Notes under the pieces: generated by a model
Database searches by the model: none
What the model saw: the letters and a program-made list of their open reading frames with translations, nothing else
Told to the model about the DNA's origin: nothing
Origin: JAUUSJ01 sp964439395
GTDB taxonomy: Bacteria > Bacillota > Clostridia > Lachnospirales > Lachnospiraceae
Assembly (NCBI GenBank): GCA_964439395.1
Contig: CAYTNV010000006.1
Span: forward strand, 1-64,000
Reading direction: 5' to 3'
Length of the DNA: 64,000 nucleotides
Shown: positions 16,551-25,111 of the stretch, piece after piece
How positions within the stretch are numbered: the first letter of the stretch is position 1
Layout of the letters: every line of letters begins with the position of its first letter
Position numbers and translations under genes: made by a program

Positions 16551-18194
16551 TTACTCATATTGCTTTAAAAATTTTACATTTTCTCTCTCATAATCATTAA
16601 ACTGATTCTCAATATAGCTATCATTACTTGGAGATACGCTGCCATAATACCATGACTGCTTATTAAAATATGCCTGAATTTCAGAATTATTAAATTTTCT
16701 TCCATGCCTCGCATAAATCTCATTTTTAGCAAGCTTAATTTCCCAACTAGATAATCCAGAGATATCACTATATCCAATATATCTGCTGTCGCTTCCTGGA
16801 ATAATATATCCACTGCTCGTATCTGTCGTTGCCGGTGCTGCTGTGACAATGGCAGCTGTTGTAGGAGCAGCCGTCGTAGGAGCAGCTGTTGTGGAAATCT
16901 CTGTTGTTACTTCCGTTGTAGCCACTTCCTCCGTCACTTCCTCTACTCTACTCTCATTACTTACCTCCGCCGAGTCATCGGTTCCTATTACAATTTTCAT
17001 CATTAACACTCCACCAATACCGACTAAAGCGATAAGAACAATGAAAAGACCAATAATAATTGGCTGACTAGATGATTGTCTTAGTACAGGAGTTGGAGAC
17101 TGATATTCTCTATTTCTACTGCCATTATAATGATTACTATAACGATTGGGATCTGGAATCGGTTCGTAAATTGTAGGATCCACATTAGAAGGATTAGCCT
17201 GATAATTTCCGCCCTGATATTGATTATTCGGAGAAAAAATAGCATCGTATAACTCCTGTACAGTCTGCCAACGGTTCTGTGCCAATACTGCCATTCCTTT
17301 CATGATAGCATACTCCTGACTTGGACTAATGAAAACTCCAAGCTGAGATGGACTTCGAAGCTCATCTCTTCCCATACGGTCTAAAGATTCAATCGGCTTT
17401 TGACCAGTAATTGCACGATACATTGTCGCACAAAGCGCATAAATATCAGTCCATGGACCTTGTTGCCCTCTTGTTCGGTACTGCTCCTCCGGCGCATATC
17501 CTGGCTTTAGCATAATAGATAAGCTCTTTTCACCACCCGATACTTCCCTTGCTGCTCCAAAATCAAGCAATTTCACCTTAGAATTTGTCGTAATTCTAAT
17601 ATTATCTGGGCTAATATCTCTGTGAATCAATCCCTTATTATGTACAGCAATCAACGCCTTCATGACAGGTCTCATCATCTCAAAGACACTCTCCACTGGA
17701 AGTTTTCCGCCGTTTCTTTTTAAAAAGCTTCCAAAATCCTCACCATCTAAATATTCCATAACAATATAGGCAGTTCCATTTTCCTTAAAAAAGTCTTTTA
17801 CGGATACAATACCTTCCATATCATCAAATTTTCCTAGGATTCTCGCCTCATCTAAAAACTTTTCTCTTCCTTTTTCATAAAACTGTGCTTTATTTCCCGA
17901 TAAGACAGATACATTATCTGCTCGCCCCACATCTCTCGTTACAAATCCACTCGGGAAATATTCTTTAATTGCGAGTGGAATTTCCAGATTTAAATTCCAA
18001 CCGATATAAGTAATTCCAAATCCGCCCTCACCTAAAGCCTTTCCAACCATATATTTTCCATTTAGAATGGTTCTTGGCTGCAAATGATGTGGTGGTGCTT
18101 GATAGCTATCTAAATTAAAAAAACAGTGGGGACAGGTTCCCTTATTTGGCTTTTTTTTCATACACCCCATACAGAGTAATTCTAAATCATCCAT
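16551..18194 (-). CDS. Membrane Ser/Thr kinase with zinc ribbon and YARHG domain
   Basis: 547 residues. N-terminal zinc ribbon (C8/C11, C21/C24), Hanks-type kinase (about 47-320) with GEGGFGITY, K77, HRD D193 and DFG D211, so catalytically complete. Then an Asn/Tyr/Pro-rich juxtamembrane stretch, one span (about 378-402), a Thr/Ala-rich stalk (TTAAPTTAAPTTAA) and an extracytoplasmic YARHG domain (about 488-545). Layout matches a receptor kinase. It is closely related in the ribbon and N-lobe to the truncated homologue at 49619-50959. It follows the M15 peptidase gene by 66 bp and precedes the amidase promoter, so the two form a short upstream unit. Confidence 0.93.
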   Translation of the reverse strand: MDDLELLCMGCMKKKPNKGTCPHCFFNLDSYQAPPHHLQPRTILNGKYMVGKALGEGGFGITYIGWNLNLEIPLAIKEYFPSGFVTRDVGRADNVSVLSGNKAQFYEKGREKFLDEARILGKFDDMEGIVSVKDFFKENGTAYIVMEYLDGEDFGSFLKRNGGKLPVESVFEMMRPVMKALIAVHNKGLIHRDISPDNIRITTNSKVKLLDFGAAREVSGGEKSLSIMLKPGYAPEEQYRTRGQQGPWTDIYALCATMYRAITGQKPIESLDRMGRDELRSPSQLGVFISPSQEYAIMKGMAVLAQNRWQTVQELYDAIFSPNNQYQGGNYQANPSNVDPTIYEPIPDPNRYSNHYNGSRNREYQSPTPVLRQSSSQPIIIGLFIVLIALVGIGGVLMMKIVIGTDDSAEVSNESRVEEVTEEVATTEVTTEISTTAAPTTAAPTTAAIVTAAPATTDTSSGYIIPGSDSRYIGYSDISGLSSWEIKLAKNEIYARHGRKFNNSEIQAYFNKQSWYYGSVSPSNDSYIENQFNDYERENVKFLKQYE

Positions 18195-18260
18195 CTTTTC
18201 TCTCCTTTTCCTTTTTTTCTGCTTCCTTCAAGGCTCCTCTATAATTCCTTTCTTTCGTAT

Positions 18261-18899
18261 TTAATTTTCTTTATAAAAATGCTGATAATCTTTTTTGCCT
18301 TCCCAATCTCCTCCCCAAAGCCATCCATATTTAGCAAAAATTTTAAAAATTTCGTCTCCATGATGAATTAATGCTCGGTTTATAACTGGATTCTCAAAAT
18401 TGGGTTCTCGACTTAAATAAGGTTTTGCATTTGATGGAGTAAAAATGCCATCTCTCACCCATGGATTTAGAAGTGGATTAATATCTATCGCTAATCCAAA
18501 CGCATGATTTGATATCTGATCCGTTCCATCTATGACACGATAACAAAAACTTGAGCTATTATTTTTTCCCATCGACGCATCATCTAAAGTTGGAAATTCT
18601 TCACTAATATAAGGGAAAAAATAATCAATCAACTCCATTCTCTCAATTGGATACTTTATCTCGCATAATTCCTGAAAAATAGATAAAACTTCAGATGCCA
18701 CGCTTTTATTTACAATCATATGTCCTATCACTTTTTTGTCATGAAAATTATAATGCGGAATTGTCAGATAAGCCAAATCATCATACAAAATTTTAGCCCC
18801 ATCGGGCATCGAAATTCCTCTCATCAGAGTTTTTATCTCCTCTTTAATTGGTTCACTCTTGCCTTTAGAGCTATGTAAAATTTTATTTTCTTCTATCAT
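18261..18899 (-). CDS. M15-family D-Ala-D-Ala carboxypeptidase-like peptidase
   Basis: 212 residues with the VanY/M15C zinc-peptidase signatures: SNHAFGLAIDINP (H132, D139) and a C-terminal GWLWGGDW...YQHF (H207), so the metal site is complete. These enzymes trim stem-peptide D-alanines or act as endolysin-type endopeptidases. No signal peptide is visible at the chosen ATG (good GAGG site), which is odd for a wall enzyme; either a non-classical exit or a cytoplasmic precursor substrate is possible. First gene of the kinase unit; a -10 box TATAAT lies about 45 bp upstream. Confidence 0.88.
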   Translation of the reverse strand: MIEENKILHSSKGKSEPIKEEIKTLMRGISMPDGAKILYDDLAYLTIPHYNFHDKKVIGHMIVNKSVASEVLSIFQELCEIKYPIERMELIDYFFPYISEEFPTLDDASMGKNNSSSFCYRVIDGTDQISNHAFGLAIDINPLLNPWVRDGIFTPSNAKPYLSREPNFENPVINRALIHHGDEIFKIFAKYGWLWGGDWEGKKDYQHFYKEN

Positions 18900-19044
18900 A
18901 GTGGTTTTCCTCGCTTTATCACCTTATATTTTTATTTATTATAGCATGAACCACTATATAAAGTAAATTCTCTTTTTTTCTCGTTTTTACTATAAATCAT
19001 AATACTATATTTTTAAATACACCAAAAAGAAACCAATTTACAAA

Positions 19045-19121
19045 CAAAAAAAGCTATTGTAAAATAAATTTCTTATGCAAGATAAAGTCACTTGCCATTT
19101 ATCATTTCACAATAGCCCTTT
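19045..19121 (-). terminator. Terminator behind the 48-residue gene
   Basis: Read on the minus strand, arms GGCTATTGTGAAAT and ATTTTACAATAGC pair around a loop of about 40 bases and are followed by a T run. It lies 15 bp after the stop of the small gene. Confidence 0.7.
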
Positions 19122-19135
19122 TATACTATACTTTC

Positions 19136-19282
19136 TTAATATCGAATCTGAATTCCCTGCTCCTCAATATAATCTGCCAATTCCTGACTAGCTAAATCTG
19201 CCCAGTCATCAGCAATCCCCATCCTTTCCTCATCCTCTAAACGCTCTTGTCTTAATTGCTCTTCTCTATCTTTTTCCATCAT
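19136..19282 (-). CDS. Small acidic protein, 48 residues, unknown
   Basis: MMEKDREEQLRQ... ending in IEEQGIQIRY: charged, strongly helical, no Cys, no hydrophobic segment. The ATG has an AGAGGG ribosome-binding site 7 bp upstream and a good terminator follows, so this is a complete one-gene unit and not a chance frame. I recognise no family. It lies between hydE and the M15 gene. Confidence that it is translated is moderate to good. Confidence 0.65.
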   Translation of the reverse strand: MMEKDREEQLRQERLEDEERMGIADDWADLASQELADYIEEQGIQIRY

Positions 19283-19375
19283 ATACTTTCCCTCTTTCTA
19301 CATATAAAAATTAATTTCTTCAGTGAGGCAAGACTTTTCTCTTGCTAAGCGAAGCTTAAAGTTCTACAATAGCAA

Positions 19376-19412
19376 AAAAAGCCGACTCTAAAAGCTAGAA
19401 TCGACCCCTTTG
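19376..19412 (-). terminator. Terminator downstream of hydE
   Basis: Minus-strand stem GGTCGATTCT / AGAGTCGGC with a short loop, followed by seven T. It lies about 140 bp beyond the hydE stop and upstream of the 48-residue gene, so it separates the two transcripts. Confidence 0.65.
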
Positions 19413-19549
19413 TCATGTCTTTGTATAAATTATAGATTAGAAATATCGTTTTGTCAAGAATACACGCCCATTTTTTTCCTAGTAATTACCGTCATAGATT
19501 TCTGAAATTATATAGATATTTTACGAAAGAACACCTATCAGATATTACT

Positions 19550-20596
19550 CTAAGCATAAAAAGAATTCATATCTCCTCTATCACTTACAATCTCATATCC
19601 AATAGACTCCATTCTTCTTTGCAGGCAGCCTCTACATTCTGCTGCCTCCTCACCTGTACAAATCTTATTATCATATAAATCATACTGCTTACGGTTTTCC
19701 ACTGGTGAGAGATTTGGCATCACAACATTCGCTCCAGCTAATATTCCTTTTTCTCTACCTCTTGGATCCATCGTTCCAAGTGCCGTCGTAGCTGGCAGGA
19801 GCACCTTTGGAAGTAAAATTCTTATAATGGATAATAAAAATAATGTATGTATCACGCTTCCCGCCTTTTCATCGGCAAATTTCGTACTATGATGTGGAAC
19901 AAATGGCCCTATCCCAACCATATGTGGCTGTAATTCTCTTAAAAAAACCAAATCATCTGCCAAAGTTTCCACTGTCTGCCCAGGTGAGCCTACCATAAAG
20001 CCCGCCCCCACTTGATAACCAAGCGCCTTTAAATCATAGAGACATTGTTTTCTATTTGCTAAACTCATTTTTTCTGGATGTAATTTCCTATAATGCTCAT
20101 CATTTGCCGTCTCATGTCGAAGAAGATACCGATCTGCACCCGCCTGTCTAAATTTTTTATAGCTATCATAAGATTTTTCTCCAATTGAAAGTGTGAGAGC
20201 TACTTCTGGATAAGATGCTTTGATTGACTCAATAATATCGACCATTTTTTCATCTGTAAAATAAGGGTCTTCTCCTCCCTGCAAGACAAAGGTTCGAAAA
20301 CCTAACCCATAGCCATTCTCACAGCAAGATAAAATCTGTTCTTTTGTAAGACGATATCTCATTGCATCCTTATTATTAAGACGAATTCCACAATAATAAC
20401 AATCATTTTTACAATAATTAGTAAACTCAATTAACCCTCTTGTATAAACCTTATTTCCATAATATTTTTGTCGAATCTTTACTGCCTCCTTGGCAAGATA
20501 TGCTGCAGCATTCTCGTCATCTATAAATTGAAGTAACTCGATATAGTCTTCTCTTGTAAAATCTTGTCCATCGATTAATCTTTGTATCACATCCAT
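19550..20596 (-). CDS. hydE: [FeFe]-hydrogenase maturase HydE (radical SAM)
   Basis: Radical SAM enzyme needed to build the diiron subcluster of the [FeFe]-hydrogenase H-cluster. The 348 residues contain the cluster motif CKNDCYYC (C62, C66, C69) in the HydE context LIEFTNYC...CGIRLNN, the glycine-rich LQGGEDPYF, and a C-terminal Cys group (CTGEEAAECRGC) that binds a second cluster in this family. ATG with GGAGGGG. Preceded by TTGACA (20653-20658), 17 bp, TAAGAT. hydF and hydG are not in the window, so it stands alone; H2 metabolism is implied for the organism. Confidence 0.93.
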   Translation of the reverse strand: MDVIQRLIDGQDFTREDYIELLQFIDDENAAAYLAKEAVKIRQKYYGNKVYTRGLIEFTNYCKNDCYYCGIRLNNKDAMRYRLTKEQILSCCENGYGLGFRTFVLQGGEDPYFTDEKMVDIIESIKASYPEVALTLSIGEKSYDSYKKFRQAGADRYLLRHETANDEHYRKLHPEKMSLANRKQCLYDLKALGYQVGAGFMVGSPGQTVETLADDLVFLRELQPHMVGIGPFVPHHSTKFADEKAGSVIHTLFLLSIIRILLPKVLLPATTALGTMDPRGREKGILAGANVVMPNLSPVENRKQYDLYDNKICTGEEAAECRGCLQRRMESIGYEIVSDRGDMNSFYA

Positions 20597-20683
20597 ATAA
20601 CCCCTCCATTTCCTACTAATTTAGTATGTATCTTAGCATCATTTTCCCCCTCTGTCAACTCCTTCCTCTCATCTCAAAAACCT

Positions 20684-20745
20684 AAAAAATCTCTGTCAAA
20701 CAATGAGATAAAAATAAATATATATTATCTTGCCGCTTGACAGAG
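20684..20745 (-). terminator. Terminator behind hcp
   Basis: Perfect nine-base arms CTCTGTCAA and TTGACAGAG with further pairing inside (GATAA/TTATC), followed on the minus strand by ATTTTTT. The plus-strand reading of one arm mimics a -35 box but is explained by the stem. Confidence 0.8.
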
Positions 20746-20835
20746 TAAACTCAATTGATATACTAAATAATGCTAGTTCTCGAGTAAATATCCACTCATG
20801 CAAAGCATAGTGAAAGAAAAAGAGTTAAAACTATC

Positions 20836-22419
20836 CTATTTTTCTAAAATATCAGCCAAATCTTGTTCTGGCGTTGTAATAGGTGCAATATTATAATTTT
20901 CCACTAAAAAATGAAGCTCATTCGGAGATAAAAATGCTGGAAGACTTGGTCCAAGCTTAATATTTTTAATACCAAGATATAAAAGCGTAAGTAAAATACA
21001 GACTGCCTTTTGCTCATACCAAGAAAGTACCATAGAAAGAGGTAAATCATTCACCTCACATTCAAATGCATTGGCGAGTGCCACTGCCACCTGAATAGCA
21101 CCATAGGCATCATTGCACTGACCCATATCCATGATACGTGGAAGTCCACCAATTGTCCCAAGATCTAAATCATTGAAACGATATTTTCCACATGCCAATG
21201 TCAAAATAATGGTATCCTCTGGCGCCTGTTTTACAAAATCTGTATAATAACTTCTTTGCTTTTTTAACCCGTCACATCCAGCGACTAAGAAGAAATGCTT
21301 AATTGCCCCCGTTTTTACAGCATCCACTACTGTTTTTGCCGCATTTAAAATCGTATTCTTTCCAAACCCTGTCAGCACTGTCTTGCCGCCGTTAAGACCA
21401 GTAAACTGTTTATCCTCGTCAAATCCGCCAAGCTCTAACGCTTTCTCAATGACTGGTGTAAAATCTTTATTCTCTCCGATATGAATCATTTCTGGATAAG
21501 ATACTACCTCAGTTGTAAATACACGGTCTTTATAACTATCTTTTACTGGCATAATACAGTTTGTTGTGTAGAGAATTGGAGCAGGGAGATTTTCGAATTC
21601 TTTTTGTTGATTTTGCCATGCAGTTCCAAAATTTCCTTTTAAATGAGGATATTTACGAAGTTCTGGATAGCCATGTGCTGGCAGCATCTCTCCATGTGTA
21701 TAAATATGAATTCCCTTCCCCTTTGTCTGCTCTAAAAGCTGCTTTAAATCGTATAAATCATGACCTGTAATAACAATAAACGGTCCTTTTTCCACTTTTA
21801 AAGAAACTTCTGCTGGTTCTGGATTACCAAAAGTTTCTGTATTCGCTCTCTCCAAAAGCTCCATACAGACTAAATTCTTTTCTCCAACTTCTAGTACAAC
21901 TGGTAGGAGCTTATCCATTTCCCAGTCTTCCGCCAAAATAAACAATGCTTTTCTAAAGAAAGCGTTCACTTCCTCATTCTCATATCCAAGCACCATCGCA
22001 TGATAAGCGTATGCCGCCATACCACGGATACCAAATAAAATAAGAGATTTTAGAGAACGGATATCCTCATTTGCTGTCCAAATTTTTTCTATATTATAAT
22101 CATCTGTATTTCCACATTTTGCTGCACAATCAACACAGGAAGGCGAAATCTTATCCTTCTCTCCTTTCACTCTTGCTATCATCCGATTAATTGTATCATT
22201 ATTAAAATTTACATTCGTAATTGTTGTAAAGAGACCTTCCAAAATGATACGGTTTGTCTCTTTAGTAATCGGATTATTGGCACATACTCTAGCAAGTCCA
22301 ATTAATGCACCTGTAAGCTCGTCTTGTAACTTTGCTGTATCTTCTTTCTTTCCACAAACACCTGCCTTTCCCTGACATCCTTTTCCACCTGCTGTCTGTT
22401 CACACTGAAAACAAAACAT
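20836..22419 (-). CDS. hcp: Hybrid-cluster protein (hydroxylamine reductase family)
   Basis: 527 residues. Starts with the N-terminal cluster cysteines C3, C6, C15, C22 (MFCFQCEQ... GVCGKK), and has the further cysteine motifs VDCAAKCG, TTNCIMPV, VAGCDGLKKQRSYY, LACGKYRF and the MDMGQCNDAYGA stretch that bind the hybrid 4Fe-2O-2S cluster. Hcp reduces NO or hydroxylamine and defends anaerobes against nitrosative stress. Cytoplasmic. It is divergent from the Crp/Fnr gene at 22667 and its promoter carries a palindrome centred at -41.5. Ends at its own terminator. Confidence 0.95.
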   Translation of the reverse strand: MFCFQCEQTAGGKGCQGKAGVCGKKEDTAKLQDELTGALIGLARVCANNPITKETNRIILEGLFTTITNVNFNNDTINRMIARVKGEKDKISPSCVDCAAKCGNTDDYNIEKIWTANEDIRSLKSLILFGIRGMAAYAYHAMVLGYENEEVNAFFRKALFILAEDWEMDKLLPVVLEVGEKNLVCMELLERANTETFGNPEPAEVSLKVEKGPFIVITGHDLYDLKQLLEQTKGKGIHIYTHGEMLPAHGYPELRKYPHLKGNFGTAWQNQQKEFENLPAPILYTTNCIMPVKDSYKDRVFTTEVVSYPEMIHIGENKDFTPVIEKALELGGFDEDKQFTGLNGGKTVLTGFGKNTILNAAKTVVDAVKTGAIKHFFLVAGCDGLKKQRSYYTDFVKQAPEDTIILTLACGKYRFNDLDLGTIGGLPRIMDMGQCNDAYGAIQVAVALANAFECEVNDLPLSMVLSWYEQKAVCILLTLLYLGIKNIKLGPSLPAFLSPNELHFLVENYNIAPITTPEQDLADILEK

Positions 22420-22456
22420 ATTTTTTCCATCCTTTCCTTATTATTAATTATAAAAA

Positions 22457-22471
22457 TTCTCATTGTGAGAA
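22457..22471. promoter_or_regulatory. 15-bp perfect palindrome in hcp leader
   Basis: TTCTCA-TTG-TGAGAA, perfect arms with a 3-bp centre, about 40-50 bp upstream of the hcp start and downstream of its predicted transcription start. Could be an operator or an mRNA stem-loop. Confidence 0.45.
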
Positions 22472-22527
22472 AAATTAATCTGGTTCATCTATATACCATC
22501 TAGTGAAACATTTCATCAATCAAATCC

Positions 22528-22585
22528 TTGACTTCATAATCGGAGTATACTACAATAAAAACAACTTGTCCGTTGTAATTACAAC
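22528..22585. promoter_or_regulatory. Divergent hcp / crp-fnr promoters with shared operator
   Basis: Plus strand: TTGACT (22528-22533), 17 bp, TACAAT (22551-22556) for the regulator. Minus strand: TATACT at 22544-22549 serves hcp, with no good -35 box. The perfect palindrome GTTGTAATTACAAC (22572-22585) is centred at -41.5 for hcp, the class II activator position of Crp/Fnr proteins, and at about +16 for the regulator, a place where binding would repress. Confidence 0.65.
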
Positions 22586-22666
22586 ATATTTTTGTTTTAA
22601 AAAAAATATAAAATGATTATTTTCGGTATCAATATATAAGTTTGTCAAAGAAAGGAAAATGTCTTT

Positions 22667-23329
22667 ATGAATGAAAATTTTCTAGCAAATACGATATTAT
22701 TTCGAGGCATAAAAAAAGAAGAACTCTCTGCAGTTCTTACTTGTCTTTCTCCCCTCACAAAAACCTTTCAAAAAGGAGACATTATTTTTCATATCGGAGA
22801 TATCATCCATGATATCGGGATTGTTCTATCTGGCGGTGTTTATCTTGAAAATATCGATATATGGGGAAATACAACTATTTTAAATCATATTGGACCTGGT
22901 CAGGTATTTGCGGAGGCCTATGCTTGTTCTTTGTCAGAACCATCTATGGTCAATATTATAGCCGCCGCAAACAGTGAAATTTTATTTTTTAACGTGGCAA
23001 GAATATTAAAAACTTGCTCCAATACTTGCACATACCACTCTCGTATTATCCAAAACCTTCTTATGATATCCGCTCGAAAAAATTTAAATCTTTCTCGGAG
23101 AATTTTTCATATCACTCCTAAAACAATTCGAGCCAAGGTACTCTCTTATCTATCTTCTCAGGCGATAGAACTTGGAAAATACGAGTTTAAAATTCCCTTT
23201 AACCGTCAACAGCTCGCTGACTATCTCGGTGTGGACCGCAGTGCTCTCTCAAGCGAGCTATCCAAAATGCAGCGAGAAGGAATTATCGAGTATGAAAAAA
23301 ATTATTTTCATTTAAACCAAGTAGATTAG
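22667..23329 (+). CDS. Crp/Fnr-family transcription regulator
   Basis: 220 residues: cyclic-nucleotide-binding-type beta barrel (about 15-120), dimer helix, and winged helix with recognition motif RQQLADYLGVDRSALSSEL. No N-terminal cysteine cluster of the FNR type is present, so a different effector (NO via haem, or nucleotide) is likely. Divergent from hcp, the classic arrangement of nitrosative-stress regulators in clostridia and sulfate reducers, hence a probable hcp activator. Its stop overlaps the convergent DUF2779 gene by 4 bp. Family is certain, effector unknown. Confidence 0.92.
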   Translation: MNENFLANTILFRGIKKEELSAVLTCLSPLTKTFQKGDIIFHIGDIIHDIGIVLSGGVYLENIDIWGNTTILNHIGPGQVFAEAYACSLSEPSMVNIIAAANSEILFFNVARILKTCSNTCTYHSRIIQNLLMISARKNLNLSRRIFHITPKTIRAKVLSYLSSQAIELGKYEFKIPFNRQQLADYLGVDRSALSSELSKMQREGIIEYEKNYFHLNQVD

Positions 23330-24807
23330 CTCTCAACTGCCTCTCTTAGTTTTTCTAAAATTTTTACCATACCAAGAGTATCTAGATTACAATAAGCAAG
23401 AAGCTCCTTTCTAATTCTCCTTCTCTCTTTCTCTTTATGCTCGGTAAGCTCGGAAAATATATTCATTGCCTCCTCCCCATTATGAACACCTACCAGAGCA
23501 TGATAATCATATTCTTTCTGGTCAGGATAGAGAGCAGGAAGCACTGATTTAATAGAGTGAGACCCCTCCATTTCTTTACAGTAATAGCTATGATTGACAA
23601 ATGGTATTATCAAATCCCTCATATTTTCTTGAAGGTTTATAAGATGTTCTCTCAAATCAGGATAGAGCAAAGCAAGATTTTTTAAAACACTTTTCTCAAA
23701 TCCCATATTATAAGCAAGAATACAGACATTTCTTGGAATATGCCTGCAAAGATGTTCTGCTACCGCCCGTCTTGGATCTTCTCCTTCCTTCGCCAAAAAC
23801 TCATAATGCTCCAATGGGGCCTCCTTTCTTTGCAGGACATGAAGAGAATACTGAAAAGGAATTGGCAAATAAGGACTCACTCCTTGATATTCTGGCACTG
23901 CCTGCTGAAAAGTCTCAAAATCTAAAAAATAGAGAGGATAACTTATCGTATCTAAAAATTCCTTTATCTCATCTTTTCGAATTGTCGGCTTTTTATTGTA
24001 TACTTCTGTCTCAACTTGCATTTTTTGTCCCTCTAAAAGCTCCACATCTTTTCTTAAAACATCCAAAAAGCTCACAATTCCCGCATAATAAAGTTCATAT
24101 CTCTCCTTTGCCTGAAGACCATGAATAGAGAAAACAGAAGGTTCTAAAACATGTCTATGACAATACTGCATATAATTACAATGATATGGAGAATAACATT
24201 GTACACCGACTTTTTTTTGCACTTGCGTTTTCTGTTCTCGCAGTTTTTTTAACAATGCAATCGTTTCTTTCGTCTCTTTTTGCCGTTCTTTAACCTCTTT
24301 TATACAATTCTCCAGTAAAAAAAGCTTGTCTAAGTCAAGCTCTCCTTCTCTTATATATTTGCTGTTAATATGCATATGTATAACCTTTTCTATCTTTTTT
24401 CCAAGAGCATTTGACAAGATATAATATTCATATGCCATTGTATCGTAATATCTTGCTTTTGTCCTTGTTGACGTACTAATATCTATAATACATATTTTAT
24501 TTTCCCTGATAAGGAGCATATCCACTGTACAAAAAGCCGTATCATAACAAAAAGCTGCGTTGGCAATTTTACATTCTTCTTCCTTCAAAAATTTTCTCGT
24601 CTGCTCTAACATCTCCTCCTCTGTCGCATTCAAAACTTCCGCATAGGAACCAAAGTATTGTCTCGCTGCTTTTTTTGTAACCTCCCACACTCTCTTTCTG
24701 GCGGAATCATCTGTTTTTTGAGCAAGCTCAGATTTATTTTTATCCAACCAGAGCATTTTGGGACACTGAAATCCTCTCGCATAATCTGTTTTTGTCATAT
24801 ATTTCAT
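23326..24807 (-). CDS. DUF2779 protein: Cas4-like part plus DEDD-type exonuclease part
   Basis: 493 residues. First half resembles RecB/Cas4-type nucleases with Fe-S ligands C15 (FQCPKML), C204, C210 and C216. The catalytic line reads VDMLLI ... CIIDIS: D96 is kept, but the usual E-x-K is D109-I-S111, so the metal-nuclease site looks lost. The second half starts at YFLDFETF (D296, E298) and ends with YCNLDTLGM, the pattern of a DEDD 3'-5' exonuclease, which may be the working active site. Good AGGGAGG start. Stands alone; converges on the Crp/Fnr gene with no terminator between. Confidence 0.85.
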   Translation of the reverse strand: MKYMTKTDYARGFQCPKMLWLDKNKSELAQKTDDSARKRVWEVTKKAARQYFGSYAEVLNATEEEMLEQTRKFLKEEECKIANAAFCYDTAFCTVDMLLIRENKICIIDISTSTRTKARYYDTMAYEYYILSNALGKKIEKVIHMHINSKYIREGELDLDKLFLLENCIKEVKERQKETKETIALLKKLREQKTQVQKKVGVQCYSPYHCNYMQYCHRHVLEPSVFSIHGLQAKERYELYYAGIVSFLDVLRKDVELLEGQKMQVETEVYNKKPTIRKDEIKEFLDTISYPLYFLDFETFQQAVPEYQGVSPYLPIPFQYSLHVLQRKEAPLEHYEFLAKEGEDPRRAVAEHLCRHIPRNVCILAYNMGFEKSVLKNLALLYPDLREHLINLQENMRDLIIPFVNHSYYCKEMEGSHSIKSVLPALYPDQKEYDYHALVGVHNGEEAMNIFSELTEHKEKERRRIRKELLAYCNLDTLGMVKILEKLREAVES

Positions 24808-24853
24808 TATTTCACCTCCCTCATTAAAAAAAAATTCTCAAATTATACTCTTC

Positions 24854-24920
24854 AAGCATACTGCATTCTATGCCATATGGGCAAAAAACAGCTTACGCTG
24901 TTTCATAAGGTATAGATTTT
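24854..24920 (+). repeat. Dispersed structured repeat, copy B
   Basis: AAGCATACTGCATTCT, then a short hairpin (TGCC-ATAT-GGGCA), a second hairpin (AAACAGC-TTAC-GCTGTTT) and ATAAGGTATA. Same orientation as copy A (14955), inverted relative to copy C (46556). The rest of the 304-bp gap 24808-25111 holds a purine-rich stretch with no gene and the citrate synthase terminator. Confidence 0.7.
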
Positions 24921-25063
24921 GAAACAGATAGAATAGCAACTATTATATAAATAAAGAGCGAAATTAGGATAAAAGATTAAGGGGAGATTGGGAGGAGACG
25001 CCAAAAGGCAGAGGAAGTATACTTCTTAAAAATTTATATTACACAATATTTCTTAGTTTTACA

Positions 25064-25099
25064 ACTAAAAAGATGCGAAAAATTAGTTTTTCGCATCCT
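25064..25099 (-). terminator. Terminator behind citrate synthase
   Basis: Minus-strand arms GATGCGAAAAA and TTTTTCGCATC with a loop of only a few bases, followed by TTTTTAG. It begins 12 bp after the stop. Confidence 0.85.
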
Positions 25100-25111
25100 A
25101 TTTTTTACAAT

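Noticed and set aside
3332..18899. Type VI or type VII secretion locus (kinase/PP2C/FHA are typical companions)
   Set aside because: No tube, sheath, ATPase of the EssC type, WXG100 or effector gene is present; the FHA/kinase set stands alone.
18897..18959. ATAGTGGTT / AACCACTAT inverted repeat around the M15 promoter as an operator
   Set aside because: Arms are short and 40-50 bp apart, one between -35 and -10 and one at the start codon; too weak without conservation data.
20737..20764. Plus-strand TTGACA-16-TATACT that would read antisense into hcp
   Set aside because: The TTGACA is one arm of the hcp terminator stem (pairs with CTCTGTCAA at 20691), so the promoter likeness is better explained by the hairpin.
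23326..24807. Cas4 of a CRISPR system
   Set aside because: Cas4-like cysteines are present, but size, second exonuclease half and lack of any array or cas gene fit DUF2779 instead.
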